From Thiorhodococcus minor (GTDB taxonomy: Bacteria; Pseudomonadota; Gammaproteobacteria; Chromatiales; Chromatiaceae): 64,000 bases of DNA. Position 1 is the stretch's first letter, and each line of letters begins with the position of its first letter. This document shows, piece after piece, positions 1 to 8,906 of this stretch. Position numbers and translations under genes: made by a program. The stretch is taken from contig NZ_JAAIJQ010000029.1 of assembly GCF_010820565.1 (NCBI RefSeq), positions 1 through 64,000 on the forward strand. The letters are read 5' to 3'. The notes below the pieces were generated by a model that was given only the letters and a program-made list of their open reading frames with translations, searched no databases and was not told where the DNA came from.

Positions 1-521
1 ACCGCCGGGAAACCAGGCGGCAAACAGAGAACACCAACTTCGGCCTAAACGGCGGCAAGGACCCGGCTTACTCTCCGTCAGCGAATAGGCCTGAGCACGC
101 CACCCCCATCGGGGGAAGGTGTCAGACCTGACAGCTCGCCCTCAACGCCAGGGAATTGGGCTAAGATCTCCTCAGTACAGGTCTTCGCGGCACGATGGGA
201 GTTCTTCTGATGCCCGGTTTCTGCCTCCGCGACGTTCCTCGCCACCGACCGGGTGGCACCGGCGCTCCCACGCCATCCATGGCCCACCGATACAATCCCC
301 TCTCTATACGGCATGCCCCTATCCTCGCGGCCGGCGAGGTCGTGCCAGGATCGGATTAGTCCAACAAGGCGCTTCTGCCGAGACAACTGGAGAACGGAGG
401 CGAGGAGAGGGTGTGGCCTGGGGAGGTCGCACTCTTGCCCTTCGCGTCTCGTCCGCAGACCGCGACGAAATCGGGAAAACTCGTTATACTGCCCTGCTTT
501 GCATCGCCGGGGGTGAGCACC
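1..521. other. Non-coding leader region upstream of glyA
   Basis: I see no convincing gene here. Open frames on both strands continue into glyA in the wrong frame and look like GC-rich shadows. A TATACT hexamer at 485-490, about 30 bases before the glyA start, could be a -10 element, but the hexamer 17 bases upstream is a poor -35. No riboswitch or tRNA fold was recognised. Confidence 0.5.
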
Positions 522-1778
522 ATGTTCGACAAAACCATGCAGATCAGCGACTACGACCCAGAGCTGTGGGCGGCTATCCAGGACGAGGAGCATCGGCAGG
601 AAGAGCATGTCGAGCTCATCGCCTCCGAGAACTACGCGAGCCCGCGCGTGATGCAGGCGCAGGGCGGGGTGCTGACCAACAAGTACGCCGAGGGCTACCC
701 GAGCAAGCGCTACTATGGTGGCTGCGAGTACGTCGACGTCGCCGAGCAGCTGGCCATCGACCGCGCCAAGCAGCTCTTCGGTGCCGACTACGCCAACGTC
801 CAGCCGCATTCCGGATCTCAGGCCAACGCCGCCGTCTACATGGCCCTGTGCCAGCCCGGCGACACCGTGCTCGGCATGAGCCTGGCCCACGGCGGCCACC
901 TGACCCATGGCGCCAAGCCAAATTTCTCCGGCAAGATCTACAACGCGGTCCAATACGGACTGAATCCTGAGACCGGCGAGATCGACTACGACGAGGTCGA
1001 GCGTCTGGCCAAGGAGCACAAGCCGCGCATGATCGTTGCCGGTTTCTCCGCCTACTCCCGCGTGGTCGACTGGCAGCGCTTCCGCGACATCGCGGACGCC
1101 GTCGGCGCCTATCTATTGGTGGACATGGCCCACGTGGCCGGTCTGATTGCGGCCGGTGTCTACCCGAGCCCGGTCCAGATCGCGGATGTCACCACCACGA
1201 CCACCCACAAGACCCTGCGCGGTCCGCGTGGCGGTCTGATCCTGGCCAAGGCCAATCCCGAGATCGAGAAGAAGCTCAACTCCGTCGTCTTCCCCGGCAT
1301 CCAGGGCGGTCCGCTGATGCACGTGATCGCGGCCAAGGCCGTGGCCTTGAAGGAGGCGTTGGAGCCGGAGTTCAAGAGCTATCAGGAGCAGGTGGTGCGC
1401 AATGCCCAGGCGATGGCCGAGGTCTTCATCGCGCGCGGCTACGACGTCGTTTCCGGCGGGACCGACGATCACCTCTTCCTGGTGAGCTTCATCGATCAGG
1501 GGCTGACCGGAAAGGACGTGGACGCCTGGCTGGGTGTCTCCAACATCACGGTGAACAAGAACGCCGTGCCAAATGATCCGCAGTCGCCCTTCGTGACCAG
1601 CGGCATCCGCGTCGGCACGCCGGCGATCACCACGCGCGGTTTCGGCATCGACGAGGTCCGCGACCTGGCGGGCTGGATGTGCGATGTCATCGACGGGCGT
1701 GGCGACGCCGCGGTCATTGCCGACGTCAAGGCCAAGGTTCTGGACCTCTGCAAGCGGTTCCCGGTTTACGGGCGCTAG
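522..1778 (+). CDS. glyA: Serine hydroxymethyltransferase GlyA
   Basis: Cytoplasmic PLP enzyme that interconverts serine plus tetrahydrofolate with glycine plus methylene-tetrahydrofolate, the main source of one-carbon units. The 418-residue product has the family's usual length. The PLP-binding lysine is K230 in the [14 protein letters not shown] motif, and the N-terminal LIASENYAS and PHSGSQAN motifs are present. The reading frame stays open upstream to 411, but I chose ATG 522 ([10 protein letters not shown]) because it matches the family N-terminus; a GTG at 513 is an alternative. nrdR follows after 89 bases on the same strand, the standard gammaproteobacterial order. Confidence 0.97.
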   Translation: MFDKTMQISDYDPELWAAIQDEEHRQEEHVELIASENYASPRVMQAQGGVLTNKYAEGYPSKRYYGGCEYVDVAEQLAIDRAKQLFGADYANVQPHSGSQANAAVYMALCQPGDTVLGMSLAHGGHLTHGAKPNFSGKIYNAVQYGLNPETGEIDYDEVERLAKEHKPRMIVAGFSAYSRVVDWQRFRDIADAVGAYLLVDMAHVAGLIAAGVYPSPVQIADVTTTTTHKTLRGPRGGLILAKANPEIEKKLNSVVFPGIQGGPLMHVIAAKAVALKEALEPEFKSYQEQVVRNAQAMAEVFIARGYDVVSGGTDDHLFLVSFIDQGLTGKDVDAWLGVSNITVNKNAVPNDPQSPFVTSGIRVGTPAITTRGFGIDEVRDLAGWMCDVIDGRGDAAVIADVKAKVLDLCKRFPVYGR

Positions 1779-1867
1779 CTTTCGGCAGACGCGGGATCCT
1801 GGGCTTTGCGTCCAGGTTTCATCGCGTCGCGCTGACGACTGTCCACTGACAACTGTCCACTCAACCC

Positions 1868-2380
1868 ATGCGCTGTCCATTCTGCGGTGCTCAGGATACC
1901 AAGGTGGTCGATTCCCGCCTCTCCGGCGAGGGCGATCAGGTGCGGCGGCGGCGCAAGTGCGTCGTCTGCAGCGAGCGCTTCACCACCTATGAATCCGCCG
2001 AGCTGAATCTGCCGCGTATCATCAAGCGTGACGGCAGCCGCGTGCCCTTCGATGGCCGCAAGCTCCGTTCCGGCCTGATGCGGGCGCTCGAAAAGCGGCC
2101 GGTCGGCACGGAGCAGGTGGATACGGCGATGGCGCGCATCCAGCGGCGTCTCATGTCCTCTGGCGAGAGCGAGGTCCCCGCGCTGCGCGTCGGCGAGATG
2201 GTGATGGACGAGCTGCGTCAGCTCGATCAGGTCGCCTATGTGCGCTTCGCCTCCGTCTACCGGCATTTCGAGGACGTCGAGGCCTTCCGCGAGGAGATCG
2301 AGCGGCTCAAGCGCCAGCCCACGCCCGAGGAGACCCGTCAGCAGCTCGACCTGCTCGAGGATCTGGAGCCCAAGCCCTGA
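1868..2380 (+). CDS. nrdR: Transcriptional repressor NrdR
   Basis: Represses ribonucleotide reductase genes by sensing ATP/dATP and binding NrdR boxes. The 170-residue protein has the N-terminal zinc ribbon (C3, C6, C31 and C34, with the CPFC and CVVC pairs), then an ATP-cone domain from about residue 49 to 140. Its length is close to the usual 150-170. Its stop codon overlaps the ribD start by one base (TGATG), so the two are translationally coupled. The glyA-nrdR-ribD order is typical of gammaproteobacteria. Confidence 0.97.
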   Translation: MRCPFCGAQDTKVVDSRLSGEGDQVRRRRKCVVCSERFTTYESAELNLPRIIKRDGSRVPFDGRKLRSGLMRALEKRPVGTEQVDTAMARIQRRLMSSGESEVPALRVGEMVMDELRQLDQVAYVRFASVYRHFEDVEAFREEIERLKRQPTPEETRQQLDLLEDLEPKP

Positions 2381-3525
2381 TGGCGGCCCGGTGCGCCGGG
2401 TCCGAGCAGGGAGCGGACCTGGGTTACATGGCAAGGGCGATTCAGCTGGCGGAGCGTGGTCGTCTGACCACGGATCCCAATCCGCGCGTGGGCTGCGTGC
2501 TGGTGCGCGACGGCGTGATCGTCGGCGAAGGCTGGCACAGGCGCGCGGGCGAGCCCCATGCCGAGCGATTCGCCCTGGTCACCGCGGGTGACCGGGCGCG
2601 CGGGGCGACGGCCTATGTCACGCTGGAGCCCTGCTGCCATCACGGCCGCACACCGCCTTGCACGGACGGACTGATCGAGGCGGGCGTGGCGCGCGTCGTC
2701 TGCGCCATGGTCGACCCCAATCCCCTGGTCGCCGGTCAAGGTATCGCACAGCTGCGCGCGGCTGGCATCGCGACGGAGACCGGCGTCCGCGAGGCCGAGG
2801 CGCGCGCGCTGAATCCCGGTTTCGTCAAGCGCATGGCGCAGGGCCGGCCCTATGTGCGCTGCAAGCTGGCGGCGAGTCTTGACGGCCGTACCGCCATGGC
2901 GAGCGGCGAGAGCCAGTGGATCAGCTCGGAGGCGGCGCGGCGCGACGTGCATCGCTTGCGCGCGCGAAGCTCCGCGATCCTGACCGGAATCGGCACCGTC
3001 TTGGCCGACGACCCTAGCCTCAATGTCCGCCTGGATGCCAGCGAGCTCGAGGGCATGGGATCGGCGGACGAGATCCGTCAGCCGCTGCGCGTCGTCGCGG
3101 ATAGCTTCTGGCGCATGCCGACGACGGCGCGCATGCTGGGACTGCCCGGCGAGACGCTGGTCGCCGGTGTGGAGCACCTTCCCGAGCGCATCGCCGCGCT
3201 CGAGGCCGCCGGGGCTCAGGTGGTCGTCTGTCCGCAGCATCTGGGGCGCGTGGATCTCACAGCGCTCATGGAAACCCTGGCGAAGCGCGCGGTCAACGAG
3301 GTCTTGCTCGAGACGGGGCCGACGCTCGCGGGCGCCGCGGTGAGCGCCGGTCTGGTGGACGAGATCATCCTCTATCTGGCGCCGCACCTCATGGGCGAGT
3401 CGGCGCAAGGGCTGTTCGATCTGCCTTGGGTCGAGGCCATGGCGGACCGCGTTGCCTTGGACATCCAGGATGTTCGGCGTGTTGGTCCAGACCTGCGGAT
3501 CAGGGTGCGTCCATGCTTGGGGTGA
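2380..3525 (+). CDS. ribD: Bifunctional riboflavin deaminase/reductase RibD
   Basis: Carries out the second and third steps of riboflavin synthesis: deamination of the GTP-derived pyrimidine, then NADPH-dependent reduction of its ribosyl side chain. The N-terminal zinc deaminase domain shows H60-A-E62 and the PCCHHGRTPPC zinc motif (C85, C94). The C-terminal RibD reductase domain spans roughly residues 150-375. ATG 2380 overlaps the nrdR stop. An internal ATG at 2428 would give a shorter N-terminus closer to some homologues. First of four riboflavin genes on this strand. Confidence 0.95.
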   Translation: MAARCAGSEQGADLGYMARAIQLAERGRLTTDPNPRVGCVLVRDGVIVGEGWHRRAGEPHAERFALVTAGDRARGATAYVTLEPCCHHGRTPPCTDGLIEAGVARVVCAMVDPNPLVAGQGIAQLRAAGIATETGVREAEARALNPGFVKRMAQGRPYVRCKLAASLDGRTAMASGESQWISSEAARRDVHRLRARSSAILTGIGTVLADDPSLNVRLDASELEGMGSADEIRQPLRVVADSFWRMPTTARMLGLPGETLVAGVEHLPERIAALEAAGAQVVVCPQHLGRVDLTALMETLAKRAVNEVLLETGPTLAGAAVSAGLVDEIILYLAPHLMGESAQGLFDLPWVEAMADRVALDIQDVRRVGPDLRIRVRPCLG

Positions 3526-3608
3526 GCGGACAGGTGCCTGGTGCTCGGCGCGAGCCTCTGCGGATGCCCTTGTGGCCGCGGGCCTCGCGGGGCGTTTTCA
3601 GGCAAGCT

Positions 3609-3638
3609 GGTGGACTGCGCTGCGGTTGTCCACTCTAC
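3609..3638. repeat. Half copy of the GTAGGGTGGAC palindromic repeat
   Basis: The 30-base stretch contains GGTGGACTGCGCTGCG followed by GTTGTCCACTCTAC. It closely matches the right half of the 79-base element at 45192-45270 and resembles the left part of the copy at 48998-49076. It lies in the 148-base gap between ribD and ribE. Only one half is present, so it is probably a solo or decayed copy. Confidence 0.7.
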
Positions 3639-3673
3639 TGCGGCTGATGGGCTCGAATAGGAAGCGTAAGACC

Positions 3674-4333
3674 ATGTTTACAGGCATTATCCAGGCCGTT
3701 GGTCAGATTCAGCGGCTCGAGCCGCGCGGCGGCGACGTGCGGCTGTCGATCGCCACCGGTAAGCTCGCGCTCGACGAGGTCGTGCTCGGCGACAGCATCG
3801 CGGTCAACGGGGTCTGTCTGACGGCCGTCGAGCTGACGGGGCAGGGCTTCGCGGCGGATGTCTCGCGCGAGACCCTCTCCCTGACGACCTTGGGCGGTTT
3901 TGGCACGGGCAGCCGGGTCAACCTGGAAAAGGCGCTGACGCTCTCGACGCCGCTCGGCGGCCATCTGGTGAGTGGTCACGTCGATGGGGTTGGGACGCTG
4001 CTCGAGCGTCATGAGGATGCGCGCTCCTGGCGGCTGCGCATCCAGGCGCCGGAGGAGCTAGCGCGCTATATCGCGCACAAGGGCTCCATCTGCGTCGATG
4101 GGACCAGTCTCACCGTCAATGCGGTGGAAGGTGCGGTCTTCGAGCTGAACATCGTGCCGCACACCATCCAGGAGACCATCATCGGCGACTATCAGCCGGG
4201 GACGCGCGTCAACCTGGAGGTGGACTTGATCGCACGCTATCTGGAGCGCCTGCTGCTCGGCGAGCAGGCGGCCAATCCAAAGGCGTCCGGGGTGACCCTG
4301 GAATTTCTCGCCGAGCACGGCTTCGTGAAGTAG
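3674..4333 (+). CDS. ribE: Riboflavin synthase alpha subunit RibE
   Basis: Dismutates two 6,7-dimethyl-8-ribityllumazines to riboflavin plus the pyrimidine intermediate. The 219-residue protein starts with the diagnostic MFTGIIQAVG and has two tandem lumazine-binding repeats, at about 1-97 and 98-200, each with a GHxVxGHVDG- or VDGTSLTVN-type stretch. The frame is open upstream to 3452, but ATG 3674 gives the canonical N-terminus. It is separated from ribD by 148 bases that hold a short repeat; no FMN riboswitch fold was recognised there. Confidence 0.97.
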   Translation: MFTGIIQAVGQIQRLEPRGGDVRLSIATGKLALDEVVLGDSIAVNGVCLTAVELTGQGFAADVSRETLSLTTLGGFGTGSRVNLEKALTLSTPLGGHLVSGHVDGVGTLLERHEDARSWRLRIQAPEELARYIAHKGSICVDGTSLTVNAVEGAVFELNIVPHTIQETIIGDYQPGTRVNLEVDLIARYLERLLLGEQAANPKASGVTLEFLAEHGFVK

Positions 4334-4389
4334 ACCGGCCCACGTCGGTCGCGCGGCCAATCTTTCTGTTCGACAAAGTTGCTTTTTCT

Positions 4390-5520
4390 ATGACCAGTCC
4401 CGGGCTCAACAGCACTGAAGAGATCATCGAAGACCTGCGCCAAGGCAAGATGGTCATCATCATGGACGACGAGGATCGCGAGAACGAAGGCGATCTGCTC
4501 ATGGCGGCGGATTGCGTGACGCCCGAGGCGATCAACTTCATGGCCAAGTATGGTCGCGGCCTCATCTGCCTGACCCTGACGAAGGAGCGCTGCGAGCGGC
4601 TGCGGCTTCCCTTGATGGTCAGCGACAACCAGGCCGCGCACTCCACCGCCTTCACGGTCTCCATCGAGGCCGCACGCGGGGTTACCACAGGCATTTCGGC
4701 CGCCGACCGTGCCACCACCATCAAGGCTGCGGTTGCGGGAGACGCGGGGCCGAAAGACATCGTCATGCCGGGCCACATCTTCCCCATCATGGCCCAGCCG
4801 GGCGGCGTGCTGGTGCGCGCCGGGCATACGGAGGCCGGCTGCGACCTGGCACGCATGGCGGGCTTCACGCCGTCGTCGGCGATCGTCGAGATCATGAACG
4901 AAGATGGCTCCATGGCACGCCGCCCGGATCTCGAAGAGTTCGCACGCCAGCACGATATCAAGATCGGGACCATCGCGGATTTGATTCACTACCGCGTGCG
5001 CAACGAAAAGTCCGTGCTGCGCGAATGCACCTGCGAGCTGCCGACCGTACATGGTGATTTCAATCTCGTGGCCTATCGCGACAGCATCGACAACGAGATC
5101 CATCTGGCCCTCACCCTGGGAGACATCACCCCGGAGCGTCCCACCCTGGTGCGGGTGCATCTGCAGAACAGTCTCTGCGACCTCTTCGGCACCACTCACA
5201 ATGCTTGCGGCTGGCCGCTGCAGGACGTCATGCGCAAGGTCGCGGAGGAGGGCGAGGGGGTCATCGTGGTGCTGCGTAACCGCGATAGCTCGCGGGATCT
5301 CCTCGCACGGCTCAAGGACTTCCAGCTCCATGACAGCGAGGACGAGGTGCCGGTGCGCCGTCAGGACGGCAATCAGCTCCGCACCTATGGCATCGGCGCC
5401 CAGATCCTCGCCGACCTGGGGGTGCGCAAGATGCGCGTCATGAGTGCGCCCAAGGCCATGCACGCCATTTCCGGATTCGATTTGGAAGTCGTCGAGTACA
5501 CTGGCGGCAGGCCAAGCTGA
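4390..5520 (+). CDS. ribBX: 3,4-dihydroxy-2-butanone 4-phosphate synthase with degenerate GTP cyclohydrolase II domain (RibBX type)
   Basis: Residues 1-205 form the DHBP synthase that makes the four-carbon precursor of riboflavin from ribulose 5-phosphate. The acidic catalytic motif DDEDRENEGDL is at 26-36, followed by RAGHTEAGCDLARMAG. Residues 209-372 resemble GTP cyclohydrolase II but lack its zinc triad. Where RibA has Cys-X10-Cys-X-Cys, this protein reads HLQN...THNACGW, so the first two cysteines are replaced by asparagine. The domain is therefore unlikely to be catalytic. This is the RibBX architecture known in proteobacteria, so a separate RibA is expected elsewhere in the genome. Confidence 0.92.
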   Translation: MTSPGLNSTEEIIEDLRQGKMVIIMDDEDRENEGDLLMAADCVTPEAINFMAKYGRGLICLTLTKERCERLRLPLMVSDNQAAHSTAFTVSIEAARGVTTGISAADRATTIKAAVAGDAGPKDIVMPGHIFPIMAQPGGVLVRAGHTEAGCDLARMAGFTPSSAIVEIMNEDGSMARRPDLEEFARQHDIKIGTIADLIHYRVRNEKSVLRECTCELPTVHGDFNLVAYRDSIDNEIHLALTLGDITPERPTLVRVHLQNSLCDLFGTTHNACGWPLQDVMRKVAEEGEGVIVVLRNRDSSRDLLARLKDFQLHDSEDEVPVRRQDGNQLRTYGIGAQILADLGVRKMRVMSAPKAMHAISGFDLEVVEYTGGRPS

Positions 5521-5647
5521 AGTCTCGCGGGGCTGTTTCGGCGGTGCGGGCGCTGGGGCGAAAGGCGCCCGAGCCTGACAGCTGTTGATACATTCGTGAG
5601 ATCAAATCCAAGCCTGAGGCTTGATCGACACTGACCTTGGTAGACCT

Positions 5648-6118
5648 ATGACAATCAAGACCATCGAAGGCGCAATGCGCGCCGACAACGCGCGTTTCTG
5701 CCTGGTCGTCTCGCGCTGGAATAGCTTCGTGGTGGAGGCCCTGGAGAAGGGTGCCATCGATACGCTGGTGCGCCACGGCGCGGATGCCTCGGCGCTGACG
5801 GTCGTGCGTGTGCCGGGCGCCTTCGAGATGCCCGTGGCCATCGAGCGCATCGCCAAGAAGGGCGGCTATGACGCCATCATCGCCCTGGGCGCGGTCATCC
5901 GTGGCGGCACGCCGCATTTCGAGTACGTGGCCGGCGAGTGCGTGAAGGGCATGGCCCAGGTCAGTCTCAAATACGGTCTGCCCGTCGCCTTTGGCGTGCT
6001 GACCGTGGATACCATCGAGCAAGCCATCGAGCGCTCCGGCACCAAGGCAGGCAACAAGGGCGCCGAGGCCGCTATGTCCGCGCTGGAAATGGTGGACCTG
6101 CTGAGGCAGATCGACTGA
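5648..6118 (+). CDS. ribH: 6,7-dimethyl-8-ribityllumazine synthase RibH
   Basis: Condenses the RibBX product with the ribitylamino-pyrimidine to form lumazine, the substrate of RibE. The 156-residue protein has the family length. It shows the phosphate-binding VVSRWN start and the catalytic histidine H90 within [17 protein letters not shown] 5648 was chosen over the in-frame 5621 start because it gives the usual N-terminus. nusB begins two bases after its stop, indicating one transcript. Confidence 0.96.
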   Translation: MTIKTIEGAMRADNARFCLVVSRWNSFVVEALEKGAIDTLVRHGADASALTVVRVPGAFEMPVAIERIAKKGGYDAIIALGAVIRGGTPHFEYVAGECVKGMAQVSLKYGLPVAFGVLTVDTIEQAIERSGTKAGNKGAEAAMSALEMVDLLRQID

Positions 6119-6119
6119 A

Positions 6120-6611
6120 ATGATAAGTCCGCGCAGTCAATCGCGCCGTTATGCGGCGCTGGCACTCTACCAGTGGCGTCTCACCGGCGAAGACCCGGCT
6201 CAGATCAAGCGCAACCTGCTCGACGATCCGGACTGGCTGCAGGCCGTCGCGGCATCGCTCAACGGCGTCGACGAGGACGAGCTGCTGGACGCCAAGGAGC
6301 GTTTCAACTTCAATCTCGAGCTGCTCGACGAGCTCATGTCCGGCGTCCCCGAGCACATCGAGGAGATCGACGCCAAGCTGGACCAGTTCCTGGACCGGCC
6401 GATCAGCCAGGTCGACCCGGTCGAGCTGGCGATCCTGCGCCTGGGTGCCTACGAGATCCTCTTCGCCGACAATATCCCCGATCGCGTCGCCATCAACGAG
6501 GCCGTGGAGCTGACCAAGCTGCTGGGCGCGCACGAGGGCCACAGGTACGTCAACGGCGTGCTCGACAAGATCGCCCGCCGACGCTCAGGGGACATGGGCC
6601 GCCGCGTCTAG
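6120..6611 (+). CDS. nusB: Transcription antitermination factor NusB
   Basis: Binds boxA RNA with NusE (S10) and supports antitermination of rRNA operons. The 163-residue, mostly helical protein has the typical SRRYAALALYQW start, the RPISQVDPVELAILRLGAYE core and the VAINEAVELTKL..GHRYVNGVLDKIA end. Coupling to ribH upstream and thiL downstream is the standard arrangement. Confidence 0.96.
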   Translation: MISPRSQSRRYAALALYQWRLTGEDPAQIKRNLLDDPDWLQAVAASLNGVDEDELLDAKERFNFNLELLDELMSGVPEHIEEIDAKLDQFLDRPISQVDPVELAILRLGAYEILFADNIPDRVAINEAVELTKLLGAHEGHRYVNGVLDKIARRRSGDMGRRV

Positions 6612-6630
6612 CTGATCCGGGCCTGAGCGC

Positions 6631-7587
6631 GTGTCCGAGTTCGATCTGATTCGACGCTATTTCGCGGACATCGGCCCGGTGCGGCCCGATGCCGCGCTGG
6701 GCGTCGGCGACGACTGCGCCTTGCTCGAGATCCCGCCCGGCCAGGCGCTGGCCGTCAGCATCGACACCCTGGTTTCCGGGGTCCACTTCTTTCCCGATTG
6801 CGATCCCGAGCGTCTTGGACACAAGTCGCTCGCGGTCGGCCTGAGCGATCTTGCGGCCATGGGCGCAGAGCCGGCCTGGTCCACTCTGGCCTTGACGCTG
6901 CCAGCGGTCGACGAAGACTGGCTCCGCTCCTTCAGTCGGGGCTTTGCGCGCCTCTCCGCTGCCCACGGGGTGCGGCTGGTCGGGGGTGACACCACGCGGG
7001 GCCCGCTGAGCGTCAGCGTCCAGGTGCATGGGCTCGTTCCGCCTGGCGGGGCGATTCGGCGCTCCGGCGCGCGCCCAGGCGATCGCGTCTTTGTCAGCGG
7101 CACGCTGGGCGATGCTGGGCTGGCGCTGAGGCAGATTCTGGACGGCGCCGACGTCGACGAGGCGCTGCGTGGTCGGCTCGAATGCCCAGAGCCGAGGGTG
7201 CGGCTCGGCCGAGGTCTGCGCGGGCTCGCGACAGCCATGATCGATCTCTCGGACGGGCTGGCGGCCGATCTGGGGCATGTCCTCCAGGCATCCGGCGTTG
7301 GCGCTGAGCTGGAGCTGGCGCGCTTGCCGCTGAGCCCGATGGTTGCCGATGTCGTGCAGAGGGCCGGCGACTGGTCGCTGCCGCTCTCCTCGGGTGACGA
7401 CTATGAGCTGTGCTTTTGTGCGGCCGAGGCCGATGCGGCGCGCGTCGAGGCCATCGCCCAGGCCGCGGGCTGCCAGGTGACGGCAATCGGCACCCTCTCA
7501 AAGGTCTCCGGCCTGCGCTGCCGATTGCCAAGCGGCGATCTCCTCGAGACAGGAATGACCGGCTACGATCACTTCTCCGCCGGCTGA
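6631..7587 (+). CDS. thiL: Thiamine-monophosphate kinase ThiL
   Basis: Phosphorylates thiamine monophosphate to thiamine diphosphate, the active cofactor. The 318-residue protein has the PurM-like ATP-grasp features GVGDDCALL, SIDTLVSGVHF and GGDTTRGPLSVSVQ. A GTG start at 6631 (SEFDLIRRYF) follows nusB by 19 bases. The pgpA gene that usually follows thiL is absent; the next genes are a toxin-antitoxin pair on the other strand. Confidence 0.95.
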   Translation: MSEFDLIRRYFADIGPVRPDAALGVGDDCALLEIPPGQALAVSIDTLVSGVHFFPDCDPERLGHKSLAVGLSDLAAMGAEPAWSTLALTLPAVDEDWLRSFSRGFARLSAAHGVRLVGGDTTRGPLSVSVQVHGLVPPGGAIRRSGARPGDRVFVSGTLGDAGLALRQILDGADVDEALRGRLECPEPRVRLGRGLRGLATAMIDLSDGLAADLGHVLQASGVGAELELARLPLSPMVADVVQRAGDWSLPLSSGDDYELCFCAAEADAARVEAIAQAAGCQVTAIGTLSKVSGLRCRLPSGDLLETGMTGYDHFSAG

Positions 7588-7732
7588 TCGGGCTCGGCGT
7601 GGGGCTTGAATTGCACCAAGAAGCCGTCCACAAATTCGTTCCCGATTTTGGCGGTGGCGGTGCGGAAACGACCCGAGTCGCCCGCAAGCGGGCGCCTACG
7701 CGAGCAGGAAGATTGCCGACGGTTCGATCTGG

Positions 7733-8095
7733 CTACTCGGACACTGAGGTCTCTTCGAGATCCCCCTCTTCAGGATCGTCATTCCCCAACAGCGCCGCAA
7801 GGTCGCGTCGACCATGCAAGATGCGCCAAATGTCGATCTTTTCCTTCTCGTCGACGTAGAAAATCAGGTACGCGGATCTCTTGATCGGCCAACTGCGCAG
7901 GCCGGGGATCCCGAGCAAATCGGCATAGCGGCGGGAGCCGATGGCTGCGTGCGTCGCGAGGGTGTGTAACGCAGCCTCGAGCTGCTTGGCGAAGGCTGTT
8001 GCGAGGCTGGGGCCACCTTCGGCGCGGCAGTAGGCAAGGATGTCGTCGATGTCGGCTTGTGCAAGCGGTCGAAGGAGCAGGGGCCTGCCGGTCAC
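7733..8095 (-). CDS. ParE/RelE-superfamily toxin
   Basis: Small 120-residue protein with the ParE-like pattern: an N-terminal helix pair (LRPLAQADIDDILAYCRAEGG), then RYADLLGIPGLRSWPI and a beta strand AYLIFYVDEKEKIDIWRILHGRRD. ParE toxins target DNA gyrase and RelE toxins cut mRNA on the ribosome; which applies here cannot be told. An acidic tail (DDPEEGDLEETSVSE) follows the domain. It overlaps its partner antitoxin gene by four bases (ATGA), the usual coupled layout. Confidence 0.85.
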   Translation of the reverse strand: MTGRPLLLRPLAQADIDDILAYCRAEGGPSLATAFAKQLEAALHTLATHAAIGSRRYADLLGIPGLRSWPIKRSAYLIFYVDEKEKIDIWRILHGRRDLAALLGNDDPEEGDLEETSVSE

Positions 8096-8331
8096 TCCGC
8101 GATCTCGCCAGAGGCGCTTGCCCGCAATCGGGCGAGCCAGGCGTCGTCGATCGGCGCCGCGGGTCCGGAGTCGCGCCCCGCCAGCAACTTTTCGCGCAGC
8201 ATCTCGATATCGCGCTCACGCCGAATCAGCTCGCGGAGATACTCGCTGGTGCTGGAGTAGCTGTGTGTGGCGACTTTGCGATTCACGAAGTCGCGCAAGT
8301 CGTCGGGCAGGGAGATGTTCATGGTGGCCAT
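8092..8331 (-). CDS. ParD-like ribbon-helix-helix antitoxin
   Basis: 79-residue protein with an N-terminal ribbon-helix-helix DNA-binding segment (MNISLPDDLRDFVNRKV, then SSTSEYLRELIRRER) and a C-terminal tail that would wrap the toxin. These antitoxins neutralise the toxin and repress their own operon. I chose ATG 8331 (MATMNISLPDD); 8322 is nearly equivalent. It is upstream of and overlaps the toxin gene. Together they sit just downstream of hoxW on the same strand, so read-through from the hydrogenase operon is possible. Confidence 0.88.
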   Translation of the reverse strand: MATMNISLPDDLRDFVNRKVATHSYSSTSEYLRELIRRERDIEMLREKLLAGRDSGPAAPIDDAWLARLRASASGEIAE

Positions 8332-8399
8332 GGTCGGTGCTTCGCAGTGTGGCAACCCTTGCCAAGGCTAGCACGGTTCCACTTCCTTTGGCGTTGCCG

Positions 8400-8897
8400 C
8401 TACGCGCGCAGGTGCGAGCCACTCGAGCTTATCTGCCCATGGGATGCGGCCCGGCCTTGCTCGAGGAGTCTCCCGACGCACGCCAGCATCCTCTCGATCG
8501 CCTGCTCGGCGGCCGGCGTCAGCTCATAGCTCGCGTAATCGAAGGAATCTCCGCCGCCCGTGACCAGATAGGTCTCGGGCACGCGCTGATAGAGCGTTTC
8601 GCACCAGGCCAGCAGCTCGCGCGGATCGAGGAAGTGCGCCATGGTGGAGACCGCGTGCTCGTCCGGCTCGAGGGCCTGGCAGCGCACCTCTCCGGGCGCG
8701 ATATCCACGGCCGCGTCGAGGAAGATCACCAGCGCCTTGTCCGCCAGGTCCGCGACCATCTCGGCCGTGAGCACGTGCCGGGATGCGACCTCGATGCCGT
8801 CGCCTAAGTCCAAGGCGGCGAGCCGATCGGCCGCGAGCGGGCCCAGGGCATCATCCCCCCGGATGGGGCTGCCGTATCCGACGATCAGCGTCTTCAC
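8400..8897 (-). CDS. hoxW: Hydrogenase maturation protease HoxW
   Basis: Endopeptidase that clips the C-terminal extension of HoxH after nickel insertion. The 165-residue protein has the HycI/HupD-family fold signatures GYGSPIRGDDALGPLAA and VIFLDAAVD, with acidic residues that would contact nickel. It starts with GTG at 8897, nine bases after the hoxH stop, so it is the last gene of the hox operon. Assignment to HoxW rather than another protease rests on this position. Confidence 0.92.
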   Translation of the reverse strand: MKTLIVGYGSPIRGDDALGPLAADRLAALDLGDGIEVASRHVLTAEMVADLADKALVIFLDAAVDIAPGEVRCQALEPDEHAVSTMAHFLDPRELLAWCETLYQRVPETYLVTGGGDSFDYASYELTPAAEQAIERMLACVGRLLEQGRAASHGQISSSGSHLRA

Positions 8898-8906
8898 GTC
8901 TGCACC

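Noticed and set aside
78-1019. Long minus-strand open frame opposite glyA and its leader
   Set aside because: It overlaps glyA antisense, has no recognisable domain, and its residue mix is typical of GC-rich shadow frames.
3526-3673. FMN riboswitch before ribE or ribBX
   Set aside because: The conserved RFN helices are not visible; the gap is short and mostly a palindromic repeat.
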